Source of the DNA: Caulobacter segnis
GTDB taxonomy: Bacteria > Pseudomonadota > Alphaproteobacteria > Caulobacterales > Caulobacteraceae
Length of the DNA: 64,000 nucleotides
Assembly (NCBI RefSeq): GCF_029543125.1
Contig: NZ_JARQWW010000002.1
Span: 1 to 64,000 of the forward strand
Direction: 5' to 3'
The notes beneath the pieces are model-generated. The model saw nothing but the letters and a program-made list of their open reading frames with translations, ran no database searches and was not told the origin of the DNA. The translations under genes and the position numbers were made by a program. Positions 55,457-62,929 of the stretch are shown one piece after another. Positions within the stretch are counted from its first letter, which is position 1. Every line of letters starts with the position of its first letter.

Positions 55457-56152
55457 ATGCGCGTACTGTTGATCGAGGATGACAGCGCCACTGCGCAGAC
55501 CATCGAGCTGATGCTGAAGTCGGAAGGCTTCAACGTCTACACGACGGACCTGGGCGAGGAAGGCGTCGATCTGGGCAAGATCTACGACTACGACCTCATC
55601 CTGCTCGACCTTTCCCTTCCCGACATGAGCGGCATGGACGTTCTGCGCACCCTGCGGGTCGCGAAGATCAACACCCCGATCATGATCCTGTCGGGCACCG
55701 CCGAAATCGACACCAAGGTGAAGACCCTGGGCGGCGGCGCCGACGACTATCTGACCAAGCCGTTCCACAAGGACGAGCTGATCGCCCGCATCCACGCCGT
55801 GGTCCGCCGCTCGAAGGGCCACGCCCAGTCGGTGATCAAGACCGGCGACATCACGGTGAACCTCGACGCCAAGACCGTCGAAGTGAACGGCATCCGCGTG
55901 CATCTGACCGGCAAGGAATATCAGATGCTGGAGCTGCTCTCCCTGCGTAAGGGCACGACCCTGACCAAGGAGATGTTCCTGAACCACCTGTACGGCGGCA
56001 TGGACGAGCCGGAACTGAAGATCATCGACGTCTTCATCTGCAAGCTTCGCAAGAAGCTGGCGGCCTCGGCCCAGGGCAAGCACCACATCGAAACCGTCTG
56101 GGGCCGCGGCTACGTTCTGCGCGACCCGCAAGAAGGCATGCAGGCGGCCTAA
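55457..56152 (+). CDS. ctrA: Cell-cycle master regulator CtrA
   Basis: A 231-residue OmpR-family response regulator. The receiver has acidic residues in [18 protein letters not shown], phosphoacceptor D51 ([13 protein letters not shown]) and Lys in [15 protein letters not shown]. The C-terminal winged helix is [20 protein letters not shown]...[13 protein letters not shown]. Near identity to Caulobacter CtrA is evident by eye, and the protein ends in Ala-Ala, the ClpXP degron. It silences replication origins and activates flagellar, pilus and division genes. An AGAGGGG ribosome site precedes it and a strong terminator follows. Confidence 0.97.
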   Translation: MRVLLIEDDSATAQTIELMLKSEGFNVYTTDLGEEGVDLGKIYDYDLILLDLSLPDMSGMDVLRTLRVAKINTPIMILSGTAEIDTKVKTLGGGADDYLTKPFHKDELIARIHAVVRRSKGHAQSVIKTGDITVNLDAKTVEVNGIRVHLTGKEYQMLELLSLRKGTTLTKEMFLNHLYGGMDEPELKIIDVFICKLRKKLAASAQGKHHIETVWGRGYVLRDPQEGMQAA

Positions 56153-56180
56153 TCCCGCCAGCGAGCTTCGACTATCGCAA

Positions 56181-56210
56181 ACGCCCGTCGGCTTGGCCGG
56201 CGGGCGTTTT
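56181..56210 (+). terminator. Rho-independent terminator of ctrA
   Basis: ACGCCCGTCGGC-TTG-GCCGGCGGGCGT forms a 12-bp stem with one G:U pair and a 3-base loop, followed by TTT. It is a textbook intrinsic terminator 28 bp after the ctrA stop. Confidence 0.85.
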
Positions 56211-56237
56211 GCGTTGCCATTCAACGGGTTGGTTAAC

Positions 56238-56326
56238 ACCCAGTCGACTCAACTTAAGGGTGACTCTTCAACCAGCGCTCGCCCAACTGAGTTGTGCTTC
56301 TCCCTGGCTGTAAGGGAGCAAACACC
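56238..56326 (+). promoter_or_regulatory. Upstream region of the first RsaA-like gene
   Basis: It holds TTAA half-sites (near 56234 and 56254) separated by 16-17 bases and two GANTC sites (56246, 56262). An AAGGGAG ribosome site lies 9 bases before the ATG at 56327. Cell-cycle control is possible but not shown. Confidence 0.35.
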
Positions 56327-57733
56327 ATGGCCTTTTCACTTCTCGGTCTGATTAATATCGGCGGAAACAGCGGAACGAATGGTCAGGGAGGCTCCCTGAC
56401 CGTGGAAATTCTGCCCCAGCTTGGCGGCGGCGTCGACGTGACGCTCGGCGGCGGCGCTCTGGTCGACGTCGAGGTCCTGCCCGGCTTCGGCAGCGGCGGC
56501 GGTTCCGGCGGCGGCCTCGGCGGCATCCTGCCTGACCTCGGCGGCATCCTGCCCGGCAATGGCGGCGGCGGTTCTGGCGGCGGTCTCGGCGGGCTTCTGC
56601 CCGGTCTGGGCGGCATCCTGCCCGGCGGCGGCACGGGCGGCGGCCTTCCCGGCGTCGGCAACCTGCTGGGCGGCCTCGTCACCGTGGACACCCGCAGCGG
56701 CGTCGGCATCGACATCCTGCCCGGCCTGGCCGGCGGCGTGGGCGTCGATCTGGACGACGGCAGCGTCGGCGTGGACATCCTGCCGGGCCTGCTCGGCGTC
56801 GATCTCGATGTCGACCTGAACGACGGGCTCGACATCGATCTGGGCGTCAACGTCCCGCAGATCCCCGACGACATCGATGACGATGATGACGACAACGGCG
56901 GTGGCGACGACGACGACGATCCCACCAATGGCGACAACGGCGACAACAACGACGACGGTTCGGGCATCGGCAACGACGGCTGGACCCCAGCCTCGCCGAA
57001 CGTCCGCCTCGACCTGATGACCGCCTATCAGAACGTCACCCGCCTCGACCCGACCTCCTCCAAGGCTCCGGCGGGCGAGCTGGCCCTGGTCAACGCCTTC
57101 AAGACCGCCATCACGGCCGGAACCATGACCACCCAGCAGGCGGTCGATCGGATCATCGACTTCGCTGACGGCACCACTTCGGTGGCAATCCTGACCTACC
57201 AGTTCTTCACGGGTCAAATTCCGTCGGCCAAGGGTCTCGACTACCTGGTCAACACCAGCGACGAGCTGAACCCCTTCGATCTGACGGACAGCTACTACGC
57301 GAACTTCAACCTCGAGAACCGCTACATCAACTTCTCCGCCGCTCTCGGCCTGGCGGGTGAAAGCGCCAAGTCGTTCGCTCTGAGCTATGGCGACATGACC
57401 TTCGCTCAGGCCGCCCGGTCCATCTACGACCAGGTGATCGGCATCCAGGAAGCTCGGGCTCTCGGCGTCGATACCGACGCCGCCATCGCCAACATCGTCG
57501 GCCGCAAGGCCTACTTCGATGAACTGGCGGCGACGCGGATCAACAACACCAACGTCGACCTGGGCGCCAAGGCCGCTCTGGTGGGCTACATCCTGGCCGA
57601 GGCCGTGAAGGCCGACGTGGGCAAGTACGCCAACTCGCTCGAGAACTTCTACTACGACCTCGCCGACGGTCAGGCGCAGTTCAAGGTCGGGCTGGTGGCC
57701 GCTTACAACGACGACGGGGCCTGGATGGCCTGA
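56327..57733 (+). CDS. Glycine-rich protein with C-terminal RsaA-like S-layer anchor domain (protein A)
   Basis: A 468-residue protein with no signal peptide. Residues 20-175 are Gly-rich with repeats of an I/V-D-I/V-LPG-L/F unit (VDVEVLPGF, GGILPDLGGILPGN, GIDILPGL, GVDILPGL). Residues 181-211 are an acidic run (DDIDDDDDDNGGGDDDDD). From ~225 to the end it resembles the RsaA N-terminal LPS-anchoring domain: AYQNVTRLDP, LTYQFFTGQIPSAKGLDYLV, FNLENRYINFSAALGLAGES. It ends in AAYNDDGAWMA. Likely exported by the S-layer type I system and attached to the cell surface. Adhesin, S-layer accessory and biofilm roles are all open. Confidence 0.8.
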   Translation: MAFSLLGLINIGGNSGTNGQGGSLTVEILPQLGGGVDVTLGGGALVDVEVLPGFGSGGGSGGGLGGILPDLGGILPGNGGGGSGGGLGGLLPGLGGILPGGGTGGGLPGVGNLLGGLVTVDTRSGVGIDILPGLAGGVGVDLDDGSVGVDILPGLLGVDLDVDLNDGLDIDLGVNVPQIPDDIDDDDDDNGGGDDDDDPTNGDNGDNNDDGSGIGNDGWTPASPNVRLDLMTAYQNVTRLDPTSSKAPAGELALVNAFKTAITAGTMTTQQAVDRIIDFADGTTSVAILTYQFFTGQIPSAKGLDYLVNTSDELNPFDLTDSYYANFNLENRYINFSAALGLAGESAKSFALSYGDMTFAQAARSIYDQVIGIQEARALGVDTDAAIANIVGRKAYFDELAATRINNTNVDLGAKAALVGYILAEAVKADVGKYANSLENFYYDLADGQAQFKVGLVAAYNDDGAWMA

Positions 57734-57742
57734 CGAAGGATC

Positions 57743-57772
57743 GAGCGCCGCCGCGAAATCGTGGCGGCGCTC
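57743..57772 (+). terminator. Stem-loop between the two RsaA-like genes
   Basis: GAGCGCCGCC (57743-57752) pairs with GGCGGCGCTC (57763-57772) over a GCGAAATCGT loop, directly after the first gene. No T-run; it may terminate or process the message. Confidence 0.55.
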
Positions 57773-57911
57773 AACCCTAAGCCGACACACGCGTTGCGTC
57801 ATTTGCGAGCGTGTTCGCAACTTTTAAAGGCAAAAGCTCAACCATAGCGATCCTGGAACCAAACCACTCTCGTATTTGTATATGGAGTGGGGGACATTTG
57901 GAGAGAGCTCA

Positions 57912-59123
57912 ATGACCGACAATACTGGTTTGATTGGGGGCCAAGCTGGACAGCTGACCCTCCTGCCCGGCCTCCTTGGAGGCATTGGCCTGAACACGAA
58001 CAACAACAATCTCGGCCTCAACATCCTTCCCGGATTGGCTGGCGGCGTGAACGCCGGAACGGCCGGCGCCATCATCGGCGTCGATGTTCTGCCCGGCCTC
58101 GACCTCGGCGGCGGGATCGACATCGACATCCTGCCTGATGTCGGCGGCGGCGTGACCATCGACATCGGCGGCGGCGGAACGGGCGGCGGCGGCGGCGGTG
58201 GCGGTACTGGCGGCGGCGGTGGGACCGGCGGCGGCGGCGGCACTGGCGGCGGCGGTGGAACCGGCGGCGGTGGCGGGACTGGCGGCGGCACCGGCGACAA
58301 CGGCAGCGGCGACATCGACGGCAACGGCAACAACGGGGTCGAGAACCCGGGCGGCTCCGGCTCCGGCGGCACCGGCTGGCTGCCGGGCAGCAACACCCAG
58401 CTCGACCTGGAAGTCGCCTATCAGAACATCACCCGCGTGGACGCCGGTTCGGCGAAGGGCGCGGGCGACGCGGCGGCCCTGACCCAGATCTGGAACCGCG
58501 TCGACGCAGGCACGCTCAGCACCACCGAAGCCGTGCGCCTGATCACGGATTTCGCCATCGACACCAGCGCCGTGGCGATCACCACCTACCAGTTCTTCAC
58601 CGGCAAGACGCCCAGCGTCGGCGGCCTGGATTTCCTGGTCAATGCGGTGGACACGGTGAACCCCACCGACCTGACGGACCCTTACTATCAAGGCTTCAAC
58701 CTTGAGAACCGGTACATCAACTTCGCCGCCAACCTCGGCCTGTTCGGTGAAGCCGCCACCTCGTTCAAGAGCGAATACGGCGGACTGAGCTTCGAGGCGG
58801 CGGTCCGCAAGGCCTACGGGACGATCATCGGCAACAGCGAGGCCGCCGCGGCCGGCATCAACGTCGAGGCCTCGATCAGCGACATCGTCAGCCGCAAGGC
58901 CTACTTCGACACCCTTGCCTCCGCCCGCATCGGCTCCAGCGACACCGAACTGGCGGCCAAGGCCGGCCTGATCGGCTACGTGCTGGCGGAAGCGATCAAG
59001 GCGGACGTGGGCATCTACGCCAACGCCCTTGAGAACTTCTATTTCGACCTGGCCGACAGCGAGGCCCAGTTCAACGTCAACCTCGTGGCGGCCTATTCCA
59101 GCGACACCGCTTGGATGGCCTGA
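57912..59123 (+). CDS. Poly-glycine protein with C-terminal RsaA-like S-layer anchor domain (protein B)
   Basis: A 403-residue paralogue of the preceding gene, again without a signal peptide. Residues 15-85 have LLPGLLGG, NILPGLAGG, VDVLPGLDLGGG and IDILPDVGGG units. Residues 86-128 are almost pure (GGGGT) repeats. Residues ~161-403 are the RsaA-NTD-like domain (TTYQFFTGKTPSVGGLDFLV at 224-243; FNLENRYINFAANLGLFGE at 262-280), ending AAYSSDTAWMA. It has its own ribosome site (GGAGAGAG) and an AT-richer 140-bp leader, and is followed by a strong terminator. The domain order is the reverse of RsaA, where the anchor is N-terminal. Confidence 0.8.
   Translation: MTDNTGLIGGQAGQLTLLPGLLGGIGLNTNNNNLGLNILPGLAGGVNAGTAGAIIGVDVLPGLDLGGGIDIDILPDVGGGVTIDIGGGGTGGGGGGGGTGGGGGTGGGGGTGGGGGTGGGGGTGGGTGDNGSGDIDGNGNNGVENPGGSGSGGTGWLPGSNTQLDLEVAYQNITRVDAGSAKGAGDAAALTQIWNRVDAGTLSTTEAVRLITDFAIDTSAVAITTYQFFTGKTPSVGGLDFLVNAVDTVNPTDLTDPYYQGFNLENRYINFAANLGLFGEAATSFKSEYGGLSFEAAVRKAYGTIIGNSEAAAAGINVEASISDIVSRKAYFDTLASARIGSSDTELAAKAGLIGYVLAEAIKADVGIYANALENFYFDLADSEAQFNVNLVAAYSSDTAWMA
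58167..58295 (+). repeat. In-frame GGC-rich tandem repeat coding (Gly4-5-Thr)n
   Basis: A 129-base tract of GGCGGCGGCGGNAC-like 18-base units encodes residues 86-128 of protein B. It is a likely length-variable coding microsatellite and could allow phase or length variation. Confidence 0.7.
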
Positions 59124-59157
59124 ACGAAAGCGTCACATTCCCCGAGTAAAAACTGCA

Positions 59158-59190
59158 AAGGCGGTCTCATTCGAGACCGCCTTATTTTTT
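59158..59190 (+). terminator. Rho-independent terminator after protein B
   Basis: AAGGCGGTCTC-ATTC-GAGACCGCCTT is a perfect 11-bp stem followed by ATTTTTT. One of the two strongest terminators in the window; it closes the ctrA-to-RsaA-like stretch. Confidence 0.9.
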
Positions 59191-59329
59191 CCGGGTTCGC
59201 CCGCGACAAAGCGCCCAAGTCGCGCAAATTGCTTGCCTTTGCGGACGAACATCGGGAACTTCCGGCCACTTCTCAACGGTCGCGCAGGGGTGCGGCGGCC
59301 ATCGGTGACCGACATCGACAGGGGGAACG

Positions 59330-60655
59330 ATGCAGGAATTCGATCCGCGACGCCCGGCCGCCCGCTTGCTGCCGAAACTGCTGGTCGGTTCCGCCGCCGT
59401 CGTCGCCATCGCCCTGGCGGTGAAGCTTGTTCCCATCGAGGCCTCCACGCCCGCCGGTCCGGCCCTGAACACGGCCGAGATGACGGCCCTGCAGCACAAG
59501 GCCTTCGCCCAGGCCGAGGCCCAGCCCGGCCTGACCCGCGCCGAAAATGTCCCGGTGAAGGTGCGTCCCGGCGAAACCCTGCAAGGTGCCGTGCAGCGCG
59601 CCGGGGTCGAAGCCGACGAAGCCGCCATCGTCGTCCAGACCCTGGCCGGCGCCATGGACACCGTGAAGATCAAGGCCGGCATGGCCCTGGACATCGCCTT
59701 GGCTCGCCCGCGCGGCGACCGCGGCGGCCCGGCCCGCCTGATCGGCCTGTCCCTGCGCACCAGCCCGTCCAGCGCCATCACCGTTTCACGCACCTTCGAC
59801 GGCGCGCTTCGCCTGCGTGAGCTGGAAGAAGAGGTCCGCGACGAAACCACCGTCGCCCAGGGCGAACTGCATGGCTCGCTGTTCGAGTCCGCCGCCCGCG
59901 CGGGCGCCACACCCACCGTCACGGCCCAGGTGGTGAAGCTGTTCTCGCACAAGCTGGATTTCTCCCGCGACATCAAGGCGGGCGACAACTTCAGCCTGAT
60001 CTTCGACCGCAAGGTCACCGAAAGCGGCCGCACCATCGAGGCCGGCGATCTGGAATACGCCGAGATCAAGGGCCTGCGCTTCTACCGCTTCGAGCGCAAT
60101 GACGGCGGCGTCGACTACTTCGACGAGACCGGCAAGAACGTGCGCGGCTTCCTGCTGCGCACCCCGGTGGACGGCGCCCGCATCACCTCCAGCTTCGGCG
60201 CCCGCCGCCACCCGATCCTGGGCTATACCCGCATGCACCAGGGCATCGACTTCGGAGCCGGAACCGGCACCCCGGTCCTGGCCGCCGGCGACGGCGTGGT
60301 GGTCGAGGCCGGCCGCAAGGGCGGCTACGGAAACTGGGTGAAGATCCGCCATAACGGCGGCTGGGAGACCGGCTACGCCCACCTGTCGCGCTACGCCAAG
60401 GGCCTGAAGAAGGGCCAGCGCGTGAAGCAGGGACAACTGGTCGCCTATGTGGGCTCCACCGGCATGTCCACCGGCCCGCACCTGCACTACGAGATCTTCA
60501 ACGGCGGCCGCCGCGTGAACCCGGTCGGGGCCAAGATTCCGCAGGGCACCGTCTTGGCCGGCGCCGAGCTGAACCGCTTCCGCGCCAAGAAGAACCAGAT
60601 CGACACCATGCTGGCCAAGGGCCCGAGCAGCGTCCAACTCGCCTCGGCCGACTAA
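59330..60655 (+). CDS. M23 (LytM-type) peptidase, membrane-anchored
   Basis: A 441-residue protein. An N-terminal transmembrane/signal-anchor (LLPKLLVGSAAVVAIALAVKLV) precedes a LysM/OapA-like region (VPVKVRPGETLQGAVQRAGV) and an M23 peptidase domain with zinc ligands H303 and D307 (RMHQGIDFGAGTGTPVLAAG) and HLHYEIF near 384. All catalytic residues are kept, so it is probably an active peptidoglycan endopeptidase of the cell wall. No divisome partner is adjacent. It is separated from protein B by a strong terminator. Confidence 0.9.
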   Translation: MQEFDPRRPAARLLPKLLVGSAAVVAIALAVKLVPIEASTPAGPALNTAEMTALQHKAFAQAEAQPGLTRAENVPVKVRPGETLQGAVQRAGVEADEAAIVVQTLAGAMDTVKIKAGMALDIALARPRGDRGGPARLIGLSLRTSPSSAITVSRTFDGALRLRELEEEVRDETTVAQGELHGSLFESAARAGATPTVTAQVVKLFSHKLDFSRDIKAGDNFSLIFDRKVTESGRTIEAGDLEYAEIKGLRFYRFERNDGGVDYFDETGKNVRGFLLRTPVDGARITSSFGARRHPILGYTRMHQGIDFGAGTGTPVLAAGDGVVVEAGRKGGYGNWVKIRHNGGWETGYAHLSRYAKGLKKGQRVKQGQLVAYVGSTGMSTGPHLHYEIFNGGRRVNPVGAKIPQGTVLAGAELNRFRAKKNQIDTMLAKGPSSVQLASAD

Positions 60656-60684
60656 GCGGAGCCAAGACCCAAGCTGCACGTTGA

Positions 60685-60709
60685 TGTCTCCGGGAAAACC
60701 CGGAGATCA
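60685..60709 (+). promoter_or_regulatory. Hairpin masking the BA14K gene ribosome site
   Basis: TCTCCGGG (60687-60694)-AAAA-CCCGGAGA (60699-60706) is a perfect 8-bp stem extendable by TTGA/TCAA with a 2-base bulge. The GGAG Shine-Dalgarno (60702-60705) is wholly inside the 3' arm, and the ATG is 6 bases away. Candidate RNA thermometer or other translational switch. Confidence 0.55.
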
Positions 60710-60711
60710 AC

Positions 60712-61110
60712 ATGCGCAAGACCTTATGCGCCGCCCTGGCCGCCGTCACCTTCGGCGGCGTGCTCACCCCCGTCGCCGTCCAGGCCCAGCCGCCCGGCTA
60801 CTACTATTATGACGGCCGCTGGGTGGATCAGCGTCAGTGGTACGACTACCGCGATCGCGGCGACTGGCGTCGCTGGGACAATCGCCGCCGCTACCGCGAC
60901 CGCAACAACAACGACGCCCTGGCCGCCGGCATCATCGGCTTCGCTCTGGGCGCGGCGATCATGGGCTCGCAGAACGACGCCAACCGGGCCTATGCCCGTC
61001 GCGACGACCGCGGCCACGTGGCCCGCTGCTCGCGCATGTACCGCAGCTATGATCCGCGCAGCGACACCTACCTGGCCCGAGACGGCTACCGCTACTACTG
61101 CCGCAGCTAG
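60712..61110 (+). CDS. BA14K-like secreted protein
   Basis: A 132-residue protein with a signal peptide (MRKTLCAALAAVTFGGVLTPVAVQA). A Tyr/Arg/Asp-rich region follows (RWVDQRQWYDYRDRGDWRRW), then a short hydrophobic segment (ALAAGIIGFALGAAIMGS), ending in CSRMYRSYDPRSDTYLARDGYRYYCRS, which matches the BA14K family (lectin-like, first described in Brucella). Periplasmic or envelope-associated. Translation is probably controlled by a hairpin at the ribosome site. Confidence 0.85.
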   Translation: MRKTLCAALAAVTFGGVLTPVAVQAQPPGYYYYDGRWVDQRQWYDYRDRGDWRRWDNRRRYRDRNNNDALAAGIIGFALGAAIMGSQNDANRAYARRDDRGHVARCSRMYRSYDPRSDTYLARDGYRYYCRS

Positions 61111-61116
61111 TCCCCG

Positions 61117-62211
61117 CTAGCTGTCAAAGACGATCACCGAGCGGGCCAGCTCGCCGCGCTTCAACTCCTCGAAGGCGTCATTGACGTCTTCGAGTTTGAT
61201 GCGCTTCGAGATCAGGTCGTCGAGGTTCAACTTCCCCGCCATGTAGGCGTCCACCAGGCGCGGCATGTCCACGGGAAAGCGGTTCGACCCCATGTACGAG
61301 CCCTGGATTTTCTTCTCGCCGAGGAAGTCGGGCCCGTGCAGCTCGATCATGGTCCCCACCGGGATCATGCCGATGATGTTGGCCGTGCCGCCCCGGCGCA
61401 GCATCTTGAACGCCTGCTCGGCGGTGACCTTCAGGCCGATGGCCTCGAAGCTGTGGTGGACCCCGCCGCCGGTCAGCTCCTGCACCGCCTTCACGACATC
61501 GACCTCGGTCGCGTTGATGACGTCGGTGGCCCCGAACTTCTTGGCCAGCTCCAGCTTGGCCGGCACGCGGTCGATGGCGATGATGCGCCCCGCCCCGGCG
61601 ATGGCCGCGCCGTTGACCGCCGCCAGCCCCACCCCGCCGCAGCCGATCACGGCCACGGTCTCGCCCGGACGGACGGTGGAGGTGTGGATCACCGCCCCCA
61701 CCCCCGTCATCACCGAGCAGCCGATCAGGCAGGCGCGGTCCAGCGGCATGTCCTTGCGGATCGACGTGCAGGCGTGCTCGTGGATCAGCATGTACTCGGC
61801 GAAGGACGACAGGTTCAGATACTGGTTCATCCGCGGCGCGGCGGCGTCCTCGCGATAGAGGCGCGGCTCGGCGTCCTTGGGACGCTTGGTGTCCGGGCTG
61901 ACGCACAGGCTCATATGGCCGGTCAGGCAGTGCTCGCAGTGACCGCAGAAGGCCGACAGGCAGGTGATGACGTGGTCGCCGACCTTCACGGTCCGCACCT
62001 CGGAGCCGATCGCCTCGACCACCCCGGCGCTCTCATGGCCCAGCACCGCCGGCAGCGGGTGGGTGTAGGAGCCCTCCACGAAATGCAGGTCTGAGTGGCA
62101 GACCCCGGCGGCGACGGTGCGGATCAGCACTTCGTGCGGGCCCGGCTTGCCGATGGCGACCTGTTCGATGGAGAGCGGCTTGCCCACCTCCCGCAGAACC
62201 GCAGCCTTCAT
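61117..62211 (-). CDS. Zinc-dependent alcohol dehydrogenase (MDR family)
   Basis: A 364-residue medium-chain dehydrogenase. Catalytic zinc ligands are C38 (AGVCHSDLHF) and H59-E60 (LGHESAG). The structural zinc Cys set is at 89, 92, 95 and 103 (CGHCEHC...C). The Rossmann motif is VAVIGCGGVGLAAV followed by IIAIDRVPAKLELAKKFGA, with Asp for NAD+. Similar to class III/NDMA-type alcohol dehydrogenases; the substrate is uncertain. The ATG at 62211 has AGGGAG upstream. Convergent with the BA14K gene, 6 bp apart. Confidence 0.9.
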   Translation of the reverse strand: MKAAVLREVGKPLSIEQVAIGKPGPHEVLIRTVAAGVCHSDLHFVEGSYTHPLPAVLGHESAGVVEAIGSEVRTVKVGDHVITCLSAFCGHCEHCLTGHMSLCVSPDTKRPKDAEPRLYREDAAAPRMNQYLNLSSFAEYMLIHEHACTSIRKDMPLDRACLIGCSVMTGVGAVIHTSTVRPGETVAVIGCGGVGLAAVNGAAIAGAGRIIAIDRVPAKLELAKKFGATDVINATEVDVVKAVQELTGGGVHHSFEAIGLKVTAEQAFKMLRRGGTANIIGMIPVGTMIELHGPDFLGEKKIQGSYMGSNRFPVDMPRLVDAYMAGKLNLDDLISKRIKLEDVNDAFEELKRGELARSVIVFDS

Positions 62212-62240
62212 ACGCGTCTCCCTTTGTCTGAGAGGCACGT

Positions 62241-62285
62241 TATCGCCCTCCCCCTCCGTAGGGGAAGACGAAATTCAAACGATTG
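62241..62285. repeat. Degenerate palindromic repeat, copy G
   Basis: CGCCCTCCCCCTCCGTAGGGGAAGACG looks like a truncated half-element of the C-rich repeat family, between the alcohol dehydrogenase and cheW. Weak match. Confidence 0.35.
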
Positions 62286-62759
62286 TTAGGCCGCGGCCGC
62301 CAGGCCCTGCGGCAGCAGGGTGTCGGGCGTCAGAAGAATGATCATCTTGTCCCCGGCCTTGATCACGCCAGAGACCACGCCGTCGGAGGCGTACTCGCTG
62401 AACGCCGGCGGCGGGGTCAGATCGCCCGGCGCGACGGTGTAGGTGTCGCACACCGCATCGACCATCAGGCCGGCGCATTCGCCGCGTACCTCGATGACCA
62501 CGATTACAGGGCGAGCGGCGGGATCGAGGCCCGCGAAGCCCAGGCGGGCGCGCAGGTCGATCACCGGCATCACGGTGCCGCGCAGGTTGATGACGCCGGT
62601 CACGTAGGGCGGCGAGTCCGGCATCGGGGTCGGTTCGGTGAAGCCGCGCAGTTCGCGCACGGCGCCGACGTCCAGACAGAATTCCTGGCCCGCGACCTCG
62701 AACGAGATGACCTGGCGGTCGTCGCCGCCAGCCAGCAGAGCCGTCAATGCTTGCGCCAT
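62286..62759 (-). CDS. cheW: Chemotaxis scaffold protein CheW
   Basis: A 157-residue protein. CheW fold: QVISFEVAGQEFCLDVGAVRELRGFTEPTPMPDSPPYVTGVINLRGTVMPVIDLRARLG (the INLRGxxxPVxDLR motif), then VVIEVRGECAGLMVDAV. It links chemoreceptors to CheA. It stands alone, not in a che cluster, so it may serve an orphan receptor array. It has 170 bp of AT-richer leader shared with divergent ptsP. Confidence 0.95.
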   Translation of the reverse strand: MAQALTALLAGGDDRQVISFEVAGQEFCLDVGAVRELRGFTEPTPMPDSPPYVTGVINLRGTVMPVIDLRARLGFAGLDPAARPVIVVIEVRGECAGLMVDAVCDTYTVAPGDLTPPPAFSEYASDGVVSGVIKAGDKMIILLTPDTLLPQGLAAAA

Positions 62760-62929
62760 GGGGGTTCTCCCTCAACCGCGGCGTGGGCGGCCGCGTTCAG
62801 CAGCCGAGACCCCCAGCATCCGCGAAGAAGGTGAAAAAAGCGGAGCCGAACAAGGTTTATATGGCGGCAAGGTTCGCAGGCTATAAATCTGGTATAGCCC
62901 TAGGAGTACAGGCGAGAGGCGTTCAACTC

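Noticed and set aside
56881-56960. RTX calcium-binding repeats in protein A
   Set aside because: The Asp-run lacks the GGxGxDxUx nonapeptide spacing. It is an acidic linker only.
58167-58295. CRISPR-like or satellite array
   Set aside because: The units are in-frame Gly-Thr codons inside a protein with no spacers. It is coding repeat, not a CRISPR.
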